Source: Armillaria gallica
Taxonomy: Eukaryota; Basidiomycota; Agaricomycetes; Agaricales; Physalacriaceae
Reading direction: 5' to 3'
Assembly (NCBI GenBank): GCA_037576215.1
Contig: JBANDB010000006.1
Span: 2,914,001 to 2,978,000 of the forward strand
DNA length: 64,000 bases
Shown here: piece by piece, positions 45,676 through 56,564 of the stretch
How positions within the stretch are numbered: position 1 is the first letter of the stretch
Layout: every line of letters starts with the position of its first letter
The notes under the pieces: model-generated
The model's database searches: none
What the model saw: the letters and a program-made list of their open reading frames with translations, nothing else
What the model was told of the DNA's origin: nothing
Translations under genes and position numbers: made by a program

Positions 45676-46202
45676 GATGGTGGCTGGTCGAAGTTTAAAA
45701 AGGTACACATGGGTGTATCTCTGCGGCCCCGCATCCAGGGTAAGATCTGCATCCCCCAAAGGAATGTCAGTTCCGGTATTTGTCTTCCGTGCCGCAAATC
45801 ATTACTTAGGAACGTGATAAAAGGTTGCCGTCAAGGATCAGATCCTCAGTGGACTGTTTATGCCTAACGAAGACTGTATATATTGACCTAGCCGGATATA
45901 TGTGTAGCTATCAGGATTGAGTCTGGACAATTCGCGATCTCTCAATTCCCACGCGGAGATGGTTGATATCGGAAAGCTCTCAAATTTGTATGCCAAAAGT
46001 CCACGATACGCTGGCCTAAACACAACACTGGAGCAGTTTCGTCAAAACGGATGCAATGATATCCGCATCACAGTATTCAACCTGTTCGGAGGGAAATGGA
46101 ATGATTGCAAGTAGCATTATTAAAAAATGAGATGACCAAGTCAGGAATAGCAATACAGTATCATTGAAACAAGGCGCGAAGTACTTCTTCGTTCGCTCAA
46201 GG
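45676..46202. other. Intergenic region
   Basis: 527 bp between the SDR start and the seipin stop, both minus-strand genes. It should contain the SDR promoter and seipin 3' end. No gene or repeat is recognised. Confidence 0.5.
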
Positions 46203-47457
46203 TCACTCAGAATCAGACAACCCATCCGACAAACGAGACCGACGCCGTCGAAGAAGACCTGAGCTTTCCCCAGATCCAGATCCAGATGGGATCGGCTGGT
46301 CCGAATGTTCCCCTTTCACCACCTAAGAGAAAGGCAATGAGGAGCCATCTTCTTGGAACAGTGGTACCAATACATACCGATCTTCGGCTCGAGCTTCTCC
46401 TCGGTTTAGCAGTCCTTCTCCTGCGATGAGGCTTCTTGTCTTCGTCAGAGCTCGGAGGGGGTTTTCTCGGGGGAATTTCATCATCAAAGGGCTCGCTCCC
46501 GACATCATCATCATCAAGGTAGCTTTTTCCTATGGGCTCCGACAGCATGGTTGGAAGGATACATAGACTGACCATCGCCAGTAGGGTGACAAGGAAGATC
46601 ATCGAAGATATCATGGCCGAAATGAGTGGGAAGCGGGTTACAAGACCTCTGCATGACTCCGTCAGCTATGGCTCCGGTGAGTCGCGCAGGACGTACCGTA
46701 TTCCCCGATGTACGAGAATGCCGCGGAGGTGTGCGTTGGAGACAGCAAGTTCACGACCTTCACCGCTTCCCAGTGTCCTCCAACCGTCTTGACGACCGAT
46801 TTGAACATAAGCATTGGCATAGGGCGTCCCAAACGTGTAGGAATGCAAAAGTGGGATGTCGATATTGAAGGTTGAAGGTTTGCCTGAGAAAAAGAAAGTA
46901 CGAGATGGTAATACGATGGCCTGGAGAGGTGATCAGAAGGACAGTAGGGGAGATTTAACAAATACGAACTGGACGACGAACGACCGCTAGTGTTTGGTTA
47001 CTATCCGATGACAGCCTCAATGACGCCATGAAGTTTCCCAATGCAAGATTCGATTCGGTGGCGGGAACGACAAGATGCAGCAGAACATCATAAGGCTGCT
47101 GGGACACCAACTGAGGAAGACTGCTTTCAGCGTACGGAGCGAGACCATCTCTAAGACATGAAACATTCAATTAATGGACACCACTGCTGCTCGCGACTCA
47201 CCCGTATTGAAGAAACAAAGGAGTCTCCCAAGAAACAGCGACGTTCTTCCACACTATCCATCCTGCGAGGCCAGAAGACACAATGCCAAAGGGATCAAGA
47301 AAATAAAGACAGCAAGAGGTACTAATTGGGGCGCGAACGGCTTCAGAGACTTTGAGAGTAACGAAAGCAGGTATTGGATTGAAGCAGATGCAAAGCTGGA
47401 CTGGGACAGCCCTCGAGGTTCATGTGGTCTCTTGCGGTGCTTGCTTGTAGTGTCCAT
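46203..47457 (-). CDS. SEI1: Seipin (lipid-droplet biogenesis)
   Basis: ER membrane protein that forms ring oligomers at ER-lipid droplet contacts. It starts MDTTSKHRKRPHEPRGLSQS at 47457. The first membrane helix is LVPLAVFIFLIPLALCLLAS. A one-base break at about 47261-47272 (restoring one G gives LLASAGWIVWKN) leads into VAVSWETPLFLQYG. The lumenal seipin fold shows QPYDVLLHLVVPATESNLAL, GNFMASLRLSS and PSYYHLVLSFSQANLQPSIS or its alternative frame around the short exons, with RDYWRTLGSGEG-like text. The second helix is FPLISAMISSMIFLVTLLAM. The C-terminal tail is acidic then Arg-rich (DDDVGSEPFDDEIPPRKPPP) and most likely ends RSRLSDGLSDSE at 46203. The fold and two-helix layout fit the family well. 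Confidence 0.8.
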
Positions 47458-47499
47458 GAAGGATGCGGTTCATTTATGGTGGTCCTGCAGTAAGAGTCA

Positions 47500-47505
47500 C
47501 ACGTG
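47500..47505. promoter_or_regulatory. CACGTG box upstream of the 47562 gene
   Basis: Lies 57 bp upstream of the start codon, between the divergently placed seipin and 47562 genes, which are only 104 bp apart. Confidence 0.45.
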
Positions 47506-47561
47506 GGTTTATTATGTAGTTTATCTAAAAATAATATTGGAAAAACAATGTCGCCTTGACC

Positions 47562-48250
47562 ATGTCCACCAACGTCCAGAGCCTGCTGGGTTTGCTCCCG
47601 TCGTCCGAGATCCTTCAGGACTACATTCGTTCCGTGTCTGGCAGCATTACCGTCGAGGCCGAGATTAAATCCTATCCCGACTTGGTCTATTTCAACTACT
47701 ACACAATCGGTGTCAGCTTTCAGTTCAAACCGACGGATGGCTACCGCCCAAAGATGGGCCTGAAGGAGTCTGATTTGGAGAAGGATCGTTTAGTTCTCGA
47801 CGGCCTCGATTTCTATAATATACCCAAGGTCGATTCCTCCGACCCGAAAACAAAAGGAACATCAGCGAGACGGGCAGAAATAGCGTTCTCCTCGTATCCT
47901 ATTTCGCCTCTTACACTGAGCATCGTGCCCGATATCAAAGATAAGGATGGTAAAGTCCTTACCCGGCCTCTACATTTTGATGTTCTTCCTGCGAGTACAG
48001 GGAAGGACTTTGTCCAGTGTCTGGGAGAACCTGACCGTAAAGGCGGGGGCAGCGGGCCGTCATCGGGGTCGATTGGGATTTGGTGTGAGTGGTCACAGGA
48101 CGGCATCTTGGTTGAGTTTGGCGGCGATGAGGCGAAGGGACCCCAGGCTTGGGAACGAGGAAAGGATGCAGTGTGGAAGGTAATCACGGTCTTTCGGAAG
48201 GTACGTCGGTTCCGATACTGTCAATTTTCACGGTCTGATTTCTTCAGTGA
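47562..48250 (+). CDS. Uncharacterised basidiomycete protein, about 213 residues
   Basis: No known domain is recognised. It starts MSTNVQSLLGLLPSSEILQD at 47562 and reads in one exon to ...WKVITVFRK. The family-like parts are VSGSITVEAEIKSYPDLVYF, NYYTIGVSFQFKPTDGYRPK, LVLDGLDFYNIPK, DVLPASTGKDFVQCLGEPDR, GSIGIWCEWSQDGILVEFGG and AWERGKDAVWKVITVF. An intron at 48201-48247 (gtacgt...cttcag) sits exactly before the TGA at 48248-48250. If unspliced, 23 unrelated residues are added. There is no signal peptide or membrane segment. The alternation of short beta-like segments suggests a compact cytosolic beta protein. Similar hypothetical proteins are common in mushrooms. Confidence 0.68.
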
Positions 48251-48451
48251 GCTGCATGCCCAGCTGTGAATACGCCATTCTGTAGCCATAATGTATCCAT
48301 ACGATTTCCTTTCACCACGCCGTCGGATGTCTGCTGACCACCGGTAGTATGTACAATAAATCATATGCGGATGAATCAACATCATGTATGCTGCAATCGT
48401 ATAAATATACCTTGCTTTCAACCTTCATTTCGCTCGCTCATCGACTCAGCC

Positions 48452-49160
48452 ATGGCAGTTCCCGGTCCAGACAAGTTCACGATACTCGACATCAGCGGCA
48501 AGTTCTATTTGGTATGTGGTCCTGCTCGACTATACGGTGATACTTGACACGCTTGTTAGAACAAGACATTGAGTGACTCCACCGACGAGATTCTGCGCCT
48601 TCAAGGAGTCAGCTGGTGGCAACGAAAGGCCATCTCTATCGGAACAGTCACTCTGTACATCAAACACTACAGAGACGACGACGGGATTGAGAAAGTCGAC
48701 ATTGATCAGACCGTTGCTGGTATTTCTGGCACCTCCGAGAAGAGGACGCTTACTTGGACGGAGAGGGAGAACAGTGATGGTATCTTTGGGCCTGTCATCG
48801 GGAAATCGAGAAGGGTGAACCTGGGGAGCTCGAGGAAGAGTTCCTGAAGACCGGGTGGACTGAAGATACCGTCAAACACGGTGTGATCCAGGCGTACGCT
48901 GCGAGCGACACGCCCAAGAGTGGAACTACCTGGATTGCGAACCAGGTAAGAGAGCCATCGTTGGCGAGAAGAGAAGGCGCTCATTGGTACATAGACTTGG
49001 GGCGTCGAAGAGGTCAATGATGAGCGAAGGTATGCGCGCCACATCAAATTCCTTGGACCCGCAGGCGAAGACATCCAAGCTCGCCTTGTCTATGACTATG
49101 GTAAGTGCCAGATGCTCAGACATCCGTGCGTCGCTCAATCCGCCACAGCGGGACCAGTCT
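48452..49160 (+). CDS. Lipocalin/fatty-acid-binding-like fungal protein
   Basis: Small cytosolic protein of a conserved fungal family with a lipocalin-like barrel pattern. It starts MAVPGPDKFTILDISGKFYL at 48452; an intron leads to NKTLSDSTDEILRLQGVSWW and QRKAISIGTVTLYIKHYRDD. Then come KVDIDQTVAGISGTSEKRTL and FGPVIGKSRRVN. One base seems missing at 48820-48821; an extra C gives RVNPGELEEEFLKTGWTEDT and GVIQAYAASDTPKSGTTWIA NQ. Two more introns precede TWGVEEVNDERRYARHIKFL and VYDYAGPV, stop at 49158-49160. The ligand is unknown; lipid or another small hydrophobic molecule is inferred only from the fold. Confidence 0.72.
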
Positions 49161-49319
49161 GATCGTGTAATCTTATCGGTCGTCATACCTGTGCTGACAA
49201 ATATATATGTCTTGTTTTTCGCCAAGTGCCTGTGATGATATGATCTACCGCGTGCTTTGTGTATATTATTTCCGTAGTCAGGGCCACAACCATCTTTGCT
49301 TTCTTCTGCAGCGTCCTTC

Positions 49320-51431
49320 ATGCAGACAGGTCTCAGCTCTAGCAGCTCTTCCTCAAGTCACCTCCGTCGATCGAGTTTCGACAATGATCGAATAACATCA
49401 AAAGAACCCTTGCAAAATAGTGACCCTGAAATACAGACACCGATACTCAAAGCGCACTGGCAAGCACGTTGCAACGGAGAGCTGGCCTCTAGATACCCCA
49501 GGCTTCATGCCCTCATATCCCGTACCCTCGTGTACTGCAGAGGCCCAAGACCCAAGGTCGATTTACCCGGTGAGTAAGCCATCCGGCTGCTGTGAGAACT
49601 TCTTACAGACTTCTCCATTAAGAGCCCCGTCCATTCCTCGATATTGACGTGACGTTCAGAGGGTGCCACCTGCAATTCCCGCTCGAGTCCACGCTAATAA
49701 GACTAACCCGACGGTTCACCAGTCCTTGGCTACTGGCTGCACTCATCGCGGGATATATAATCGGCCTTGCGTTCTTTATACGGGCTCAATCTTATCTCAC
49801 ACCGTCAGATGCCTTCATCGGGTGCACAGATACCTTCTGGCTGGCCAATAATGGGTGTGGCGTCGATGGGGAATCATGTGCGCCGTTCAACGACTCGTCC
49901 ATGGACTTTCGATGTCCGGCCCAATGTTCAACTGTCACCCTCCAAAATCCTCGCACCATCGGCGACGAACAAATGGCTTACGTACCGCTAGTAGTCGGCG
50001 GTGGTGATGCCAATGCGACTTACCGTGGGGATTCATTTATCTGCGCAGCTGCTGTACAGGCGTAAGTGGATCGCTTAGCATCACTACAACCTGGTTGTTT
50101 ACACTTTTTCCCAGCGGACTCATCAGCGACAGCAAAGGCGGCTGCGCGTCATTAACGCTAATCGGGAACTACACCAACTTCTTACCAACAACCGGTCACG
50201 GAATTACTTCCATCGGTTTGCAACCATCTTCCCCCTTTCATTTCGATTCCTGGGTTACACTTCGTTGACACACTGCGCTGACTATCGCAACCCCGCCTTA
50301 GCCTTTAATATCCTTGTTACCTGCCTTCTATTCCTCGTCTTACGGCCCAAGCCCCTTGTTCTATATTGGTGCTTAGTATGCATCGGCTTCTGGCATATCT
50401 CCCTGTTCTCCCAGCCACAGTCAACTCCGCCAGATCTTAGTGCCGCGTTTGGGACCTTCCTCCCAGCGCTGTTTATCGCGTATGTGTTCTGGCGACTGGC
50501 ATTTCGCTTCACGCTGCCCTTGTACACTAAAGCGCCCATCGAGTACATGGTGTGGTACTTGGGCCCGTACTGGGTCGGGGTGCTCTCATATATCACTCTG
50601 GAGGCGGCGATTCCATCAACCGTCTAACATCATCAGACCTCACCAAACGCTCGGGTGCCATTACGGCGCTGGTGGTGATCGTCATCATTGTCGTGGTACT
50701 GGTTCTCAACCAGGTCCGTGTTATTCGCAAAACGGGATGGCTCCCGTATTACGCTGGGTGGTATGTTGTCGGCGGATTGGTTGTGCTGGTTCTCGCGTTA
50801 CTGCCTGGGTTAGAGATCAGGATGCACCACTATGTCATCGCTATGGTCCTGATACCCGGAACGGCCTTCCCCACGAGGCTGTCTGCCATTTATCAAGGAC
50901 TGCTACTCGGCCTCTTTTTAAACGGTGCTGCGGCGTATGGCTTTGACTCGATATTACAGACGGCAGATGAAGTATGTTTGTTTCTATGGCATTTTTTTTT
51001 TCTATTTTTTTCTTCTGTTTTTATTTGTTTCTATGCTTATCCGGGACATACAGCTTCGACAGGATGCGCCTTTAGGATCAGACCTGCCCACTTTCCTTAC
51101 TAACTCGACTAATTATATCGCTTCCATACCGTTCGAAAACCAAACGATCGCGTGGGATTCCCTCCCGGCCGGATGGGACGGATTTGCCCTTCTGGTGGAC
51201 GATGTTGAGCGATACGTAGGCACGGCTCTCAACTTCTCATTGGCGGCGTTCAACCAGTCTCTACCGCACTTCTTCAGACTAGCGGTGAGTCTCTTTGACG
51301 GATGATGCTAGATGCTTCGCTAAATTCACTGATTATAGCTAACATCAGGGGGCAACACAGGTGACTTTACTATGCCTGCAACACTATGGCCGAATGGATC
51401 CTGGGTAGATCCACTACCAGGTCCTTCATAA
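49320..51431 (+). CDS. LCCL-domain multi-pass membrane protein
   Basis: Polytopic membrane protein with an N-proximal helix and a lumenal or extracellular LCCL domain. It starts MQTGLSSSSSSSSHLRRSSF at 49320. The first helix is LLAALIAGYIIGLAFFI. The LCCL domain shows DAFIGCTDTFWLANNGCGVD, FRCPAQCSTVTLQNPRTIGD, YRGDSFICAAAVQAGLI and GGCASLTLIGNYTNFLPT. At least six further helices follow (AFNILVTCLLFLVLRPKPLV, ITALVVIVIIVVVLVLNQVR, YVVGGLVVLVLALLPGLEI). A C-terminal part carries LRQDAPLGSDLPTFLTNSTN and DGFALLVDDVERYVGTALNF, and the end is WVDPLPGPS. Two one-base breaks are apparent: TTT at 50217-50219 and GG at 50600-50601. Restoring each gives SIGFATIFPLSFRF and LGGGDSINRLTSSDLT. The function is unknown. 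Confidence 0.82.
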
Positions 51432-51598
51432 AACCGCCTCTAATAGCACTCGAACACCCACGGACTATATATCAGATTACATGTAATATTACTGGCTTCT
51501 GTAAAATCCCTCTTAGCAAGACAATACGTTTAAGTGGAAAAGCAGGTGGACAACGCCCGATATAACGTTTAATAAGGTTGTAACGCATGGTCACTTGA

Positions 51599-53108
51599 CT
51601 AGGTTACTGGACTCGAGCGCTGCTTGTCCGCGGTCTCAGTATCACCTGTACCGTCAGCCTTCTTCTTACGCATGCCTCTCCGGCTCTCCTTTGGGTATTC
51701 ACACTTGAGGGATCGTCGATGGCACTGACTACAGAAAGGAAAAGTCGTAAATTCAAGGAATATTATATATAGAGACCAGAACTCACTTGCAGGTTCGATC
51801 GGGGTTGTCTGGCTCCGGAGCCCCACACGCGATTTTCCTCCCTCGGCAAAAAAAGCAAGCCAGGGGGGGCTTTCTATCACCGTTATTCCGTGCTATGGAC
51901 TGTGCGGGAGGCCGCCTGGTGAATGGGGGCGGCGTGGGAGAGTGTCTGGGTTGTCTAAGGGGGATTTTATAATAGAAAGGCCCCCGGCTTGGACCTGAAG
52001 TATGGTCGTCGGATGTGGTATGTCGGCGAGGTGTTTTCCGAGACGGGATTTGTATCACCTGCGAATTTGGGGGCAGGCTCCGGGATGGTAGGGCAGGAAG
52101 CGAAGTATGTTCAGAGTCGGCCTGAGGTGAAGAATGAGGTAACGGATAAGAGATATGCGCCAATTCGGCGGTAGGATCGCTATCATCGGGAGATGCCACG
52201 ACGAGATTGGGGTTGGGGGTTGGTGAGGGCGAGGCTAGATAGTCCATTATTGGTTCCTCCTTAGGTTGGCAATGATGCGATCCGGAGGGGGAACCCTGTG
52301 CCTCAAGGAACATTTGGCGGTCAGGGTGGGCGAAGACGGTTACCGGTGATACATAAAATTTCCTGTTATCTGGTGAAGACTTGGTAAACAGGGTCAGCGA
52401 CGCAGGAAGTGGAAATAGGAAGGAGAACTAACCTGAGTCGGTGAGCAATCAGAACGTGCTTGCTCAGAGTAACAGCTGCCATAGTCAGGCGACTGTGGAG
52501 GGCCTTCGGGAGGCGAGGAGGCCAGAGATTCAGGAGGAGCCGATGCTTCCCCATTTGGGTCGAGACTGTAGTCATAGTTAAGCTGTAGCCTGGCGGCAGT
52601 AATGTTGGAGGGACGTTGGTCGGGATCGTCTGCTGCGACCTCGAGCTCAACGCCTGGCGACCAAAGCTGAGCGGAAGAACAAGGATCCGACGGCATATAC
52701 TTGATGCCCGCCTGGCTGCGATATGTAAACCCAATGAGCCCGTGAAAATAGCCGTTCTCCTCATGCATGGGGGTCATCGTCCACTGGCTCTGCACCAGTG
52801 CGGCTCGCCGGGCCTCTGGAAATGTGGCGTAAAATCTTTCGTCATCTTCTTTCTGCGTCTGCGCGAACGAGCTGAGGCTGGCGGACATTGACGATAAGAA
52901 AGGCTGCATTGCAGACGCGACGTGCGTGAGGCATCCTGGAAATCCGGTGAAAAAAGCGACGCACCTCCCCTTCAACGGTGCAAGAACCAGAGTAGTGCTG
53001 GCTGTACAAGGTGTTGGGGTCGTAGATGGCTCCAGGCTGTCGTTGCGACAGGTAAAGAAAAGGGTTCTTCTTGGGCGCTTGGTGCTGCGATAGCATAGTA
53101 GACTCCAT
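51599..53108 (-). CDS. Zn2Cys6 protein with a C-terminal zinc cluster
   Basis: Probable transcription factor. It starts MESTMLSQHQAPKKNPFLYL at 53108. A Ser/Pro-rich region contains SASLSSFAQTQKEDDERFYA, YMPSDPCSSAQLWSPGVELE and NITAARLQLNYDYSLDPNG. The zinc cluster comes near the end: RKPPLACFFCRGRKIACGAP, then PDNPDRTC, a phase-2 intron (about 51729-51786) and NQCHRRSLKCEYPKE, giving C-x2-C-x6-C-x11-C-x2-C-x6-C. A basic tail (SRRGMRKKK) ends at 51599. A frame change near the CCCC run at 52967-52970 separates SGSCTVEG from the following reading frame. Most Zn2Cys6 factors carry the cluster at the N-terminus. Targets are unknown. Confidence 0.78.
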
Positions 53109-54912
53109 CCAACACGTGCAGCAGCACGTTCAACGGGGACACTGGCAGCAGGTACTGAGGGCGAGGCGGTCGGTACAGGCAAGGACGGTAAGGGAGGAGC
53201 AGCAGAAGATATATGCTCGTAGTGGGAGAAGAGGCATATAGGGAGCTCAGGGATGATAAATTGAAATGGTATTTAGCTGGGGTTCCCTTTGTCAGATGAC
53301 CGCAGGCTTGCACACATGGACCTACATAGCCCTTCCTCCGTTCATTCTCCTTCCTTGACCCAAAAATTACCTCTTATCGCCTCACCTCTTCTCTATCGTA
53401 TTTCTTTTTGCCCCATTTTTCTCGTCATATTCTATTTGATTTCCTCGATTTGCATCCGTGAGCGCAAGATGCTTCCGCGGGACCTATTCTTCGGCTTCCA
53501 AACCCGATCCGCACCATATGCGTTACTTTTTTTTTCTTTTCCCCCCCGGTACGGATGCGTCGGTACGAACTTGAGCGCCTGGAATTGGCTCGGTCGGGTT
53601 TCATGTCGTTCTCAATGGGCCTTGGGAAAAGGACTGGGAGAGCTACAAATGTTGGCGGTTACTGCTATTTTTTGCAAGTGGTATTTTTGCTTACATATTG
53701 CTAATACATCTGGGGATTCCTACCAGACGATTTGATTGCCAGCCTTTGCTAGGCAGCACGGATGCCTTGAGGCAGGCACGCTCACTCTCTCAGGAGTCAG
53801 GCGCCCTCTCATCCCAGATAAGTATTGGATAGGTACTTCTCGATCTGTCGAATCGGTTTTCGTCTAGACCAAAAAGCCGTTGCCGCCACCGCCACTACGT
53901 AACTGATTGTGCTGATGGCCCATTCAGACAACTCACTCATCGGCGCTTTCTTGCCGAGATAGTCAAGTAAGACCCTGCTCGAGTTTACTTTCCTGCAGGG
54001 TGTCTTTCGGAAAACTTTCGGATATGGACAAGCTATTCAATCGTCTCGTTTAGGTCGGCTATCCTCCGATCCTTCCCTGGAGCCCACGGAGCCATCAGTC
54101 AACTAGTTGACAGAGGTAAGTAATTCTGCAGCCCTTTGCTCCTGCGATCGTGTTGACGTCTTCCTTGTCTGTGGTCCTTCTCAATCTAAGCTCCGAAGGT
54201 GCTAGGCTTCTGATTTATTTAATTCTCTGCTCGTTGGCATCCGGTCTCTGCAAAAAATTAAATGTCCACCCAACCGGTATAATGAATTCTTGCGATCATA
54301 TGAAATCATAATTACTGTACCTATTTGATTTTGATGATCACTCGGAATTCGAACGGACTCAATTCATGCTCAACTTGATGACCCAACGCTAGATAGTAGG
54401 ATGACTCGGACAAGATAACTTGAGCTCTTTTGAATCCAGTCTCTCAGACTCGGAGTCTATTTCAGTAGAAATCCTATTTTTGCATCTTGAAAGCTTCCCG
54501 GGACCTTCTTTAGCTGTTGTATTCAAACTGTGAAGCAATTACGAATTCGACTAGTGTATTCAATGCGCCAGCAATCTTGCCAATCGACCAAGACAGCCAG
54601 TGGAATCCATCGGTGAGTACACCTTTCGCCGAAGAAGCCCTAGACAGGTAAAATGTTACTTTTAATGGTACTTTTTTCCTCACTGATGGCGACCTCGGTA
54701 TCTGATAACATGATATGTTGGTCCTTCAATGCACACGACAGCCAGAACTTTATTCGGGCTCTACCCGAAAACCTTGTCTCCACACCCCCCTTTTGTACCT
54801 TCCTTATAATAGCCCAAGAGGACAGATAACTAGTTGAACTTGCTGTCGGCTGTTGCAAGCGATGTGAAATCTCTACTGAATTGTGCCTCAGGAGTATGTC
54901 TGACGAAGAACA

Positions 54913-54939
54913 TTACAGCTGTGTGGGCTGTAATTTTTT
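54913..54939 (+). other. Perfect 7-bp hairpin followed by six T
   Basis: TTACAGC (54913-54919), a 7-nt loop, GCTGTAA (54927-54933), then TTTTTT (54934-54939). The T-run would end a polymerase III transcript. No A/B-box promoter pair was found with confidence. Confidence 0.4.
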
Positions 54940-55173
54940 AATGCAGCGGAGCGTCTGAGACGGGGGATGGTGGTTCTGACTCAAAAGAGATCGAACCCCG
55001 CGCCTGGTACGTCGGATAAACACGAAGGCAAGTTGCACAGTATTATTGGAATGCATAAGACCAGTCTATAGGGCTAGCGCGCTCGTTCAATTTTCTCCAC
55101 CATCATTTCCTCAAGGTCTACAGCCTCTTACAGCTGACATCAAGCAAAGACTAAAAATAGGACGATGATCATA

Positions 55174-55179
55174 CACGTG
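55174..55179. promoter_or_regulatory. CACGTG box upstream of the 55360 gene
   Basis: Lies 181 bp upstream of the start codon of the zinc-finger-like gene. Confidence 0.4.
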
Positions 55180-55359
55180 GCTCGTGCGATTATTTCCAAA
55201 GTTGTTACATCCACAGCTGATTCGCCTCTGTCTCACACACACGCTGTATAAGACGCGGCGTACCTTCAAAGAACTTGCTTCAGCTGTCTTCTTTCCCTGG
55301 CTACCTCCGATATCACGATATCCCATCCTATCTCACACGTTATCCTGAACTGATTGACA

Positions 55360-56279
55360 ATGCCTTGGGAACGGCGACCTCAGTCTACTTTCCAAAATAT
55401 GGAGCCATCTTCCTATTCGCGGGTGTCCAGGACACCTCGATTCAATAACCCCGAACGTGTGTTCATGAAGTCTAAAGTACCGAATCACAGCTAATCTTGC
55501 TTGCGTCGGACAATAGATTTTACGAAAGGCAAACACTCAGACTGGAATTGCAATGTATGCACTCCTCACCCGCGGCCCAAGTACATGAGTGTTAAGGCTG
55601 CCTTGGCTCATGAAAAGAATCCACGCCACCATCAAAACGTAGTCAATGCTGAGTCTTGGTGGGGCCCACCGATCGTGGATTCTTGGGATTTTGAGCTGCC
55701 CAAGCAGGAGGAGATGACAAAGGACGAGGCCCGGGATTTGGAACATCGCCACTTCGTTGACCACGTCGGGGAGTACATCCCCTACTGGATCAGAGGGGTC
55801 GAAGCCGCGGAGAGGGGCGAGGTTCTGAAACTCGAAGATTATCTGAACTCGCTGGAACACGATGGACCGAAGGATCCTTGGGGAACCTGGAACGTCTCGA
55901 ATCAGGTCAACGCAAAGTCCCCCGGGGGTGACCATTCTAGCGAATGGATGCACGATGATCCTTCTGATGACCTGGGATCAATATCTGCTAGCCAAGAGAA
56001 AGCTGGCAAGGGTCCGAAGGATACGGGTAGGAACAAAAGGCAAGAATTAGGTGACCGATTCACGGGCAGTTCCTACGCCTTCGTGGAGGACATCGCACGG
56101 CAGGAGGAGGCGAATGCCGAGAGGAGGGAGCAGATGCACGACTTCTTCGAAGTAAGGAACAGTTTTTTACGCCTTAAAGAAGCCTTCGTTTCTGATTTAC
56201 TCTTCAGATGCCTACGGACAAGAAAGTGAAACGCATTGACGAGCTGATACGAAGCTTGCAGACGAGCTTGCACACATGA
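55360..56279 (+). CDS. Protein with an N-terminal zinc-finger-like motif
   Basis: Unnamed protein of about 275 residues. It starts MPWERRPQSTFQNMEPSSYS at 55360. A 59-nt intron leads to HFTKGKHSDWNCNVCTPHPR and PKYMSVKAALAHEKNPRHHQ, a C-x2-C...H-x4/5-H spacing like a C2H2 finger. Then come ESWWGPPIVDSWDFELPKQE, FVDHVGEYIPYWIRGVEAAE and a charged region with YAFVEDIARQEEANAERREQ predicted to be helical. The last exon, after an intron at about 56151-56208, is MPTDKKVKRIDELIRSLQTS and the end LHT. The stop is at 56277-56279. No orthologue with a known role is recognised; nucleic-acid binding is inferred only from the finger. Confidence 0.7.
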
Positions 56280-56564
56280 ATTTGCTGAATTTATTTACGT
56301 GAATGTCCATCAGGATAATTTTTCCTTTACTATCATACCGCGTATAAGCATTACTCTCACAGCATCTACATCTACAGATTGATAGGGTGTACCGTAATGA
56401 TACAGGAATGATACCTGCTGAATTCCAGCGCCCCTAACTCTGGTACAGCATCTATGACGTCAACGCTCCCAGTATCCACTAGCGCTTTCCACTGGAGGCG
56501 GTGAAACTACAAAAACTATAATCGCTTGGCATACTGCGCATTTACATCTTTCACTTTTACCACC

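Larger units (their letters stand above)
53109..55359. other. Gene-poor region of 2.25 kb
   Basis: The longest stretch without a supported gene. The first 400 bp upstream of the Zn2Cys6 start is pyrimidine-rich on the plus strand. The rest has short open frames with no conserved look. It contains a hairpin with a T-run (54913-54939) and a CACGTG (55174-55179). No transposon ends, long repeats or tRNA were recognised. A long leader of the Zn2Cys6 gene or a non-coding RNA is possible. Confidence 0.5.

Noticed and set aside
45917..46114. 65-residue frame between the SDR and seipin genes
   Set aside because: No conserved motif, no splice context, isolated in an intergenic region.
53289..53735. 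148-residue open frame upstream of the Zn2Cys6 gene
   Set aside because: Phe/Ser-rich translation of a pyrimidine-rich region without family motifs, codon logic or introns.
54960..55020. tRNA-like B box (GGTTCGATC on the minus strand)
   Set aside because: The T-stem bases do not pair, no A box lies at the right distance and no acceptor stem can be drawn.
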